In this document: piece by piece, positions 22,671 to 27,747 of the stretch
Position numbering within the stretch: the stretch's first letter is position 1
Layout: each line of letters begins with the position of its first letter
DNA from: an uncultured Corynebacterium sp.
Lineage (GTDB): Bacteria > Actinomycetota > Actinomycetes > Mycobacteriales > Mycobacteriaceae
Direction of reading: 5' to 3'
Assembly (NCBI GenBank): GCA_915275065.1
Contig: CAJZGD010000004.1
Location: 1-27,747 of the forward strand
DNA length: 27,747 nt
Translations under genes and position numbers: made by a program
Notes under the pieces: model-generated
Seen by the model: only the letters and a program-made list of their open reading frames with translations
Told to the model about the DNA's origin: nothing
Databases searched by the model: none

Positions 22671-23597
22671 ATCAATGACGAGCCGCCAGAAACCGGCGTG
22701 GTCCAGCTGCACCGCCACCTGCGTGTGGCAGTCGGGCGGGGCGGGCGCACGGAAGTCGGCCACGGTCATGCCGGTGGTCAAGGTGCCGGTCAGCTCCACG
22801 GACACCGGCGCGCGCCGCACCGACACCACGGTTGGGTCAATGAGGTAGGCGACGGTGCAGGGATCGTGCACGGGCGGATCGTCGAACCCTTGCGCGTTCT
22901 TATAGGCCTCACGGAAATATCCGAACAAACCTACCACGAAATCGCCCAGATCGGTGCCAAGACCTGCGATTTCCGCCTCCACGGGGGCGGTCGCCAGGGC
23001 TTGGTGGGTGAGATCCAAGCCCACCATGGTCACCGGCCATTTCTCATTGAACACCATGTAGGCGGCTTCGGGGTCGACCTTGATATTGAATTCCGCAACC
23101 GCTGACCAATTGCCCACATGGTAGCCACCGCCCATGAGCACGACTTCCTGCACCCGCTCCACAATGCGCGGCTCCTTGCGGGCAGCCATGGCAATGTTCG
23201 TGAGCGGACCGGTGGGCACCAGGGTTACGGTACCCGGCTCCTCGGACATGATGGTGTCGATAATGAAATCCACGGCATGCCCGTCTGCCAGGTCAAACGC
23301 TGGTTCCGGCAGCTGATAGTTGTGAATTTCCATGCCCGTATCACCGTGAATATCGGCGGCCACTTCCGCGTCGCGTACCAGGGGCCGGGTGCAGCCGGCA
23401 TACACTGGCACATCGGTGACACCGGCAACGGTGCACACCACACGGGCGTTTCGGGACACCTTCTCCAGGGTCTGATTACCGCCAATCGTTGTGATTCCCA
23501 ACACCTGAATGCGGGGATCACCCAGGGCCAGGAGGATGGCAACGGCATCATCATGGCCCGGGTCGCAATCAAGAATGATTCGCTTTACGGTTGTCAT
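22641..23597 (-). CDS. uriH: inosine/uridine-preferring nucleoside hydrolase
   Basis: This 318-residue enzyme hydrolyses ribonucleosides to base plus ribose. The calcium-binding motif DCDPGHDDA is at residues 10-18, followed by ITTIGGNQTLEKVSRNA, LVPTGPLTNIA, MGGGYHVGNWSAVAEFNIKVDPEAA, and VHDPCTVAY (His244, Asp245), all family hallmarks. Its ATG overlaps the permease stop in an ATGA arrangement, so the two are translated together, which points to uptake and cleavage of one nucleoside. In C. glutamicum a permease and hydrolase of this kind form the uridine operon (uriT, uriH), so the symbol is suggested by analogy. The regulator and ribokinase genes of that operon are not present here. Released uracil could be used by Upp. 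Confidence 0.85.
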   Translation of the reverse strand: MTTVKRIILDCDPGHDDAVAILLALGDPRIQVLGITTIGGNQTLEKVSRNARVVCTVAGVTDVPVYAGCTRPLVRDAEVAADIHGDTGMEIHNYQLPEPAFDLADGHAVDFIIDTIMSEEPGTVTLVPTGPLTNIAMAARKEPRIVERVQEVVLMGGGYHVGNWSAVAEFNIKVDPEAAYMVFNEKWPVTMVGLDLTHQALATAPVEAEIAGLGTDLGDFVVGLFGYFREAYKNAQGFDDPPVHDPCTVAYLIDPTVVSVRRAPVSVELTGTLTTGMTVADFRAPAPPDCHTQVAVQLDHAGFWRLVIDALRRLASPS

Positions 23598-25096
23598 GCG
23601 TCGGTTTTCATCTTTTCAAGCGCTTCACGTGCATCGCGAGCAGCAACGGTGTCGTCAATGGTTTCCGGCTTCGGAATGAGCATGGACGTGCAGAACGCAA
23701 TCGCCGCAATGACGGCACCAGCGATAATGCCTGCAGCATAGCCGCCGTCTGCGTCCTTGAACATCGACACCACCGCGAACAAGGCGGCGAAGCTGATTCC
23801 CGCACCCAGGTTGAAGGCGCCCGCATTCATGCCCGGGAGATAGCCCTGGTTATCGGCGGGACTGAGCACAATGCCCAAACCACTGAGCATAATGTTGACC
23901 GTGCCGGCATAGGTGACGCCCATGAAGATGGCAATAAACAGCAGCAACCATTCGTTTGCCATGCCGCTGCTAAACACCGCGATCAGAAGGCCGATGAACA
24001 TGCCGACAAGACCAATCTGAAGCATGCGCTTATAGCCCAATTTTGCGGCAAAGGTGCCAGCGATCGGCCCGAAGACCAGGCCAGCCAACGCGTACGGGGT
24101 GAGGGTGTACCAGGAAACCATATTGGTGTCGACGCCTGGGCCATAGGTGGCGTCTTGGGCAAGGTTGGGGATAATGCCGTTCATGACGGCAAACACACTG
24201 GTCATGGTGAGGACGGTTGTTGACAACAGGGCCCAGGTCCTACGCTGCTTCAGATACGTAACAGTGACGAGCGGGTGAGGCACCTTGGCCTCAATCTTCA
24301 AGAACACTGCAATACCAATGCCGCCAAGTACAAGCAGACCAACGACCATCAACCAGTTAGCGTCGGCAAGCTTCCCAGCTTCGTTGAAGGCAATTAAGAG
24401 TGAGCCAATGGACACCGTCAGCGGCAACACACCAAGCCAGTCCATGGGCATGGTTTCTTCGGCGGTGGATTCCCGCGTGAACAACCGCACGCTCACCACA
24501 CCGATAGCACAGATGATTGCCATGACCCAGAAAATCGAGCGGAACCCAAACGTTCCCGCCAACCAGCCACCGGCCAGGGCGTCCACGCCAGCAATACCAC
24601 CGTTAACAGAGGCCAAAATGCCCATCAACAACGCATACTGCTTTTCGTTGGGCACTTGCTGCCGCAGCATAATCAAGGTCAGAGAAATGGTTGGGCCACA
24701 AACACCTTGAATCACACGGCCAACAAACAGCACGGTGACGTTCGGCGCTATTGCCGAAATAACGCAGCCCACAGCGGTGATGGCTAACATGCCCACCAAA
24801 ACTTTGCGACGGCCAATAAGGTCACCCCACCGCGGCAAGAACAGGGAAAATAGGGCGGCAGCTGTGAAGAATGCGGTTTGTGTGAGACCAATCTGCGCCT
24901 CAGTGGTCTCCAGTTCCACCTCCATAGTCTTCAATGCAGGTGACAGCATGGAAGCATTTAATTGGAATGCAAACACCGCCACCAGAAGTGCCATCATGAG
25001 TGCAATGGCCTCTGCTACTGGTATTTTTGGCAGCTCCACCGATGCAGTGGATGCTGGTGGTACGCCTGCGGTGTGCGGCGAATCGGACGTGGGCAT
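23594..25096 (-). CDS. uriT: major facilitator superfamily permease, probable nucleoside importer
   Basis: This is a 500-residue MFS transporter with about 12-14 hydrophobic segments. The loop 2-3 motif is present as RWGDLIGRRKVLVG, and the second-half counterpart as FAAKLGYKRML. The first 28 residues are polar and Pro/Ser-rich, and the C-terminus is charged. ATG 25096 is preceded by a strong AGGGGGAGGT. By sequence alone it would pass as a drug-efflux-like MFS protein, but the 4-base overlap with the nucleoside hydrolase gene argues for nucleoside uptake, as for UriT of C. glutamicum. Upstream (25129-25199) are two motifs resembling cAMP-receptor-type GlxR sites. The substrate is inferred from context. 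Confidence 0.75.
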   Translation of the reverse strand: MPTSDSPHTAGVPPASTASVELPKIPVAEAIALMMALLVAVFAFQLNASMLSPALKTMEVELETTEAQIGLTQTAFFTAAALFSLFLPRWGDLIGRRKVLVGMLAITAVGCVISAIAPNVTVLFVGRVIQGVCGPTISLTLIMLRQQVPNEKQYALLMGILASVNGGIAGVDALAGGWLAGTFGFRSIFWVMAIICAIGVVSVRLFTRESTAEETMPMDWLGVLPLTVSIGSLLIAFNEAGKLADANWLMVVGLLVLGGIGIAVFLKIEAKVPHPLVTVTYLKQRRTWALLSTTVLTMTSVFAVMNGIIPNLAQDATYGPGVDTNMVSWYTLTPYALAGLVFGPIAGTFAAKLGYKRMLQIGLVGMFIGLLIAVFSSGMANEWLLLFIAIFMGVTYAGTVNIMLSGLGIVLSPADNQGYLPGMNAGAFNLGAGISFAALFAVVSMFKDADGGYAAGIIAGAVIAAIAFCTSMLIPKPETIDDTVAARDAREALEKMKTDA

Positions 25097-25128
25097 ACCT
25101 CCCCCTTTCTAGGGTAATTTTCGGTTAT

Positions 25129-25199
25129 TGTGACCCAAATTGCAGTAACATATGGTTTATATGCTGCCACACATTTAGGGGGAATGTGACCGATTCACA
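25129..25199. promoter_or_regulatory. upstream region of the permease gene with CRP/GlxR-like half-sites
   Basis: TGTGA-CCCAAA-TTGCA (25129-25144) keeps one perfect half of the TGTGA-N6-TCACA consensus. TGTGA-CCGAT-TCACA (25185-25199) keeps both halves but with a 5-base spacer. Between them, CACATT/AATGTG (25170-25188) forms a hairpin. Regulation by GlxR is possible but the spacing is imperfect. Confidence 0.3.
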
Positions 25200-25208
25200 A
25201 AAAATCTG

Positions 25209-26624
25209 CTAGTGCCGATATGCGTCCAAATCCACTTGTGGCGTCGGTTGCAATTCGGCGGTGGCAGGGTTCACAACACTGGGGTTCTTGAAATCCACAT
25301 CATGGTCGCTGCCGCTATCCACATATGGGATCTTGCCGTCAAGAACATCCATAACTTTTTGCTTATCAATAGTTTTCGTCCAGGTTCCGACCAGAAGCGT
25401 GGCAACCGCGTTACCGGAGAAATTGGTTAACGCACGAGCCTCGGACATAAACCGGTCAATGCCCACAATGACACCCACACCATCAAGCAGCTCGGGACGG
25501 TGCGACTGCAGACCCGCCGCCAAGGTAGCAATACCAGCACCGGAGACGCCCGCGGCACCCTTAGAGGCGATAATCATAAAGACCAACAGGCCGATTTGTT
25601 CGCTCAGCGATAGCGGCTTGTTCATGGCATCGGAAATGAAAATCGCCGACATGGTGAGATAAATGGCGGTGCCATCCAAGTTGAAGGAATAACCGGTGGG
25701 TACGACGATGCCCACGGTGGACTTGTCCACTCCCACGTGCTCCATCTTGCGCATCAGATTTGGCAAGGCCGACTCGGAAGAAGAGGTGGCGAGAATAAGC
25801 AAATACTCGCGGCCCAAATATTTGGCCAGCTTGAAAATGCTGAACCCGGTGAATAGCCGCAAGACCAGCCCCAACACTCCGAACACGAAGATGACGCAGG
25901 TGATGTAGAAGGCAACCATTAAAATGGCAAGCTGCTTCACTGCCTCGATACCCGTGGCACCCACCACGCCGGCGATAGCGCCAAAAGCACCAATGGGGGC
26001 AATCCAGAGGATCATGGTGAGGATCTTAAAGACCAATCGCTGCAGGTGCGCAATGGCCCCCAGTATAGGTTCGCCCTTACGGCCCATGGACTGCACCGCA
26101 AAACCCACGAGGAGCGCAACAAAGAGGGTTTGCAGCACCGAGCCGGCGGTGAGTGCAGAAAAGAGCGTATCAGGAATGATGGACTGGATAAACCCGATCG
26201 TGCCGCCACCGTGATCGGCCTTGGCAGCGTATTCGGCACCTGCGGTTTTCGTGGCCTCAATATTGAGGTTATGACCAGGCTCGATGATATTGCCGACAGC
26301 CAACCCGACGGCAAGGGCAAATGTGGACATGGTGATGAAATACCCGAGGGCAATGCCGCCGGCCTTCCCCACGCTCGCTGCGGCCCGCACCGAGCCGATG
26401 CCCAACACAATGGTGCAGAAAATCACCGGCGAGATCATCATCTTAATGAGATTGACGAACATACTGCCCAGCACCTTAAATTCTTTGGCCACATCGGGAG
26501 CAACCAGACCAAAGACAATACCGGCAATCACTGCAACAATGACGCCGATATAAAGCCAGTGGGTGTTATCTTTTCTAGGTTTTTTGGGTTCCGCAATGCG
26601 CGGAGTAGTAGAAGCTTCAGCCAT
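25209..26624 (-). CDS. dctA: dicarboxylate/amino acid:cation symporter (DAACS family, DctA-like)
   Basis: This 471-residue secondary transporter couples uptake of C4-dicarboxylates (succinate, fumarate, malate) or glutamate/aspartate to Na+ or H+. It has about eight membrane segments and two re-entrant loops. The hairpin-1 serine motif is SSSESALPNLMRKME, the unwound helix motif is PTGYSFNLDGTAIYLT, and hairpin 2 includes KGAAGVSGAGIATLAAGL. The N-terminus (first 22 residues) and the C-terminal 45 residues are soluble. The start is ATG 26624 with only a weak ribosome site. The leader contains an 8-bp inverted repeat (26664-26699). It is not coupled to the permease gene downstream (112-base gap). 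DctA is favoured over GltP by overall feel only. Confidence 0.85.
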   Translation of the reverse strand: MAEASTTPRIAEPKKPRKDNTHWLYIGVIVAVIAGIVFGLVAPDVAKEFKVLGSMFVNLIKMMISPVIFCTIVLGIGSVRAAASVGKAGGIALGYFITMSTFALAVGLAVGNIIEPGHNLNIEATKTAGAEYAAKADHGGGTIGFIQSIIPDTLFSALTAGSVLQTLFVALLVGFAVQSMGRKGEPILGAIAHLQRLVFKILTMILWIAPIGAFGAIAGVVGATGIEAVKQLAILMVAFYITCVIFVFGVLGLVLRLFTGFSIFKLAKYLGREYLLILATSSSESALPNLMRKMEHVGVDKSTVGIVVPTGYSFNLDGTAIYLTMSAIFISDAMNKPLSLSEQIGLLVFMIIASKGAAGVSGAGIATLAAGLQSHRPELLDGVGVIVGIDRFMSEARALTNFSGNAVATLLVGTWTKTIDKQKVMDVLDGKIPYVDSGSDHDVDFKNPSVVNPATAELQPTPQVDLDAYRH

Positions 26625-26663
26625 GATTCAACTCAATTTCTTTTACAACGGTTTCATGGTGAC

Positions 26664-26699
26664 CACATGAGGAAGCACGAAAAACCGCATTCTCATGTG
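26664..26699. promoter_or_regulatory. 8-bp inverted repeat in the dctA leader
   Basis: CACATGAG (26664-26671) and CTCATGTG (26692-26699) are perfectly complementary over a 20-nt spacer, 40 bases before the dctA start. It could be an mRNA leader hairpin or a widely spaced operator. Confidence 0.4.
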
Positions 26700-26817
26700 A
26701 TTCGGAACTCACTCAGTATATAGGTGACCTAGGCTACAACGATGCAGATTATTTGGAATATAGGTATAAAGCGGCTTTCATCCTAGCGATTTACCGTTCC
26801 AACTGGCATTTTGATAT

Positions 26818-26838
26818 ATTGTTGCACGCGTCAACAAT
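26818..26838. promoter_or_regulatory. candidate operator palindrome between dctA and the 27153 gene
   Basis: ATTGTTG and CAACAAT, each 7 bp, flank the spacer CACGCGT. The size and symmetry are typical of a dimeric repressor site; no regulator gene is adjacent. Confidence 0.4.
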
Positions 26839-27076
26839 GAACTACAGGCTTTCTATCTACCCTCAACCGGAGGTGACCAAAGAGTGTAAAAATGTGAAAT
26901 TCGCCCCATAAAAACCGCCGAATGGCAACACGGTGCCCCATAAGACCCCATGTTATTGTGGGCACAACACGCCACGGTGCTTTCTTCGGATGCTGAAAAA
27001 CTGGCCCTTAAGGATAACCACCGTTTTCACCGAAAACATGAGGCAAAGTACGCAGCTAATTTTAAGCAAGATATAA

Positions 27077-27117
27077 CGTAATGCTATTACGATGAGTTGT
27101 GACGTTCCGCAAGGAAC
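27077..27117 (+). promoter_or_regulatory. two hairpins in the leader of the 27153 membrane-protein gene
   Basis: CGTAAT-GCT-ATTACG (27077-27091) is a 15-bp palindrome. GTTCC-GCAA-GGAAC (27104-27117) is a stem closed by a GNRA-type tetraloop, which makes a stable RNA hairpin 35 bases before the start codon. They may be an operator and an mRNA-stabilising element. Confidence 0.35.
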
Positions 27118-27152
27118 ACCAAATCTATGAACAAAATAAAGGAGCAGCGGCA

Positions 27153-27716
27153 ATGTCTGCCACTGGATTATTAGTTTATCTCTGCGGATTCTTCGCAGGA
27201 GCCTACCTGGTCTTCCAGGGCGCCCGCATGATGGGCAACCCGGAAAAACTATGGTCGGCGCTGAATAATTTTGGCACATTAACACCCGCCAAAACCATGC
27301 GAACGGCCGCGTTCTTCCCACCCGCTCTCGTTGCCGCCGGGCTCTTACTGGCCAGCAACACCGCAATCTTGTTCTCGGGAATCCTCTCCATTGCCATCAT
27401 GCTGGCATTCACCCGAATCATCATGAAAACCCCCGCAGACAATTTAGTTTTCGGCACCCCCGCCAATAACTCAACCGAGCCTGATGCGGCTGAGCAGCAG
27501 AAAAACTCCATTGTTGCGGTGAATATTCTCGTCATCGTCATGGCGTTCCTGACTTATCTCGGGGATTTCCAAATGAAACTATGGGAATATATTCCCCTAG
27601 GAATCGGTGTTGTCTTTGTGATCGCCGTATTCAGCTACCGGCTCACGACGCTGAAAAAAGCACACACGACGACCCTCCCCACCCCGGCGCAACCGCTAGC
27701 ATCTGCAGCTGCATAA
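27153..27716 (+). CDS. polytopic membrane protein of unknown function
   Basis: This 187-residue protein has about five hydrophobic segments: residues 5-23 (GLLVYLCGFFAGAYLVFQG), 52-68 (FFPPALVAAGLLLASNT), 70-90 (LFSGILSIAIMLAFTRII), about 120-138 (VAVNILVIVMAFLTYL) and about 145-165 (IPLGIGVVFVIAVFSYRL). Between the third and fourth is a polar loop rich in Asn, Glu and Asp; the C-terminus is a Thr/Pro/Ala tail. I do not recognise the family. ATG 27153 is used because GGAG lies nine bases upstream; the frame opens at 27099. It is divergent from dctA across a long interval, so independent control is likely. Confidence 0.75.
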   Translation: MSATGLLVYLCGFFAGAYLVFQGARMMGNPEKLWSALNNFGTLTPAKTMRTAAFFPPALVAAGLLLASNTAILFSGILSIAIMLAFTRIIMKTPADNLVFGTPANNSTEPDAAEQQKNSIVAVNILVIVMAFLTYLGDFQMKLWEYIPLGIGVVFVIAVFSYRLTTLKKAHTTTLPTPAQPLASAAA

Positions 27717-27747
27717 AATTCGCAAAACCCATGGTGGCCGTCCCTAT

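Larger units (their letters stand above)
26625..27152. other. 528-bp intergenic region with several palindromes, no gene
   Basis: This region separates dctA from the 27153 gene. I see no coding frame. It holds inverted repeats at 26664-26699, 26818-26838, 27023-27037 (GTTTTC-ACC-GAAAAC), 27077-27091 and 27104-27117, a TATACT that could be the dctA -10 box (minus strand, near 26720), and a strong ribosome-site sequence (26869-26876) with no gene behind it. Confidence 0.65.

Noticed and set aside
26046..26723. 225-codon plus-strand frame opposite dctA
   Set aside because: It is rich in His, Arg and Asn as expected from the complement of a membrane-protein gene, and has no supporting feature.

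Overview
The window looks like a chromosomal segment of a Corynebacterium (Actinomycetota, moderate to high GC). The evidence is a monomeric NADP isocitrate dehydrogenase, a MetY very close to the corynebacterial enzyme as I remember it, an LpdA-type quinone reductase with one missing redox cysteine, and the order lpdA - amidohydrolase - phosphohexomutase - upp - NlpC/P60 - carboxypeptidase - YihY - trpS - xth - icd - metY, which resembles the backbone I recall from C. glutamicum and C. diphtheriae. No transposase, phage gene, rRNA, tRNA or CRISPR array is visible.

Layout. 1-4752: lpdA and an M20 amidohydrolase on the minus strand, divergent from a phosphohexomutase (pmmB). 4753-5261: a non-coding stretch with a cluster of short inverted repeats. 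5262-6522: an AT-rich XRE-type regulator and upp, both minus. 6587-9051: a three-gene plus-strand run (EspC/WXG100-like small protein, NlpC/P60 hydrolase without signal peptide, internally duplicated coiled-coil protein), then a convergent unknown gene. 10099-12675: a secreted and anchored D,D-carboxypeptidase ending head-on against a YihY membrane protein. 12977-15226: xth, a small membrane protein and trpS, all minus, closed by an intrinsic terminator. 15393-17606: icd with its own terminator. 17650-20577: an anchored cysteine-containing protein, a NADAR N-glycosidase, an S51 peptidase, a tiny membrane protein and an MBL-fold hydrolase. 20578-21314: the second repeat cluster plus the metY leader. 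21315-26624: metY, then nucleoside hydrolase and MFS permease (probable uridine uptake and cleavage), then a dicarboxylate symporter, the last three on the minus strand. 26625-27152: a long leader region with several palindromes. 27153-27716: an unknown membrane protein.

How the genes fit together. Most genes are housekeeping: central carbon (icd, dicarboxylate uptake), pyrimidine salvage (upp plus a nucleoside hydrolase/permease pair), sulfur assimilation (metY), envelope precursors and remodelling (pmmB, carboxypeptidase, NlpC/P60) and repair (xth). The parts most worth a second look are (i) the CTCCAGCTCAGC repeat family, present as two multi-copy intergenic clusters about 16 kb apart; (ii) the EspC-like/NlpC-P60 pair, which looks like a candidate type VII secretion partner and cargo; and (iii) a set of precise palindromes overlapping or preceding start sites (xth, metY, the dctA-27153 interval). 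Functions of conserved families are inferred from motifs I can read; no database search was possible.
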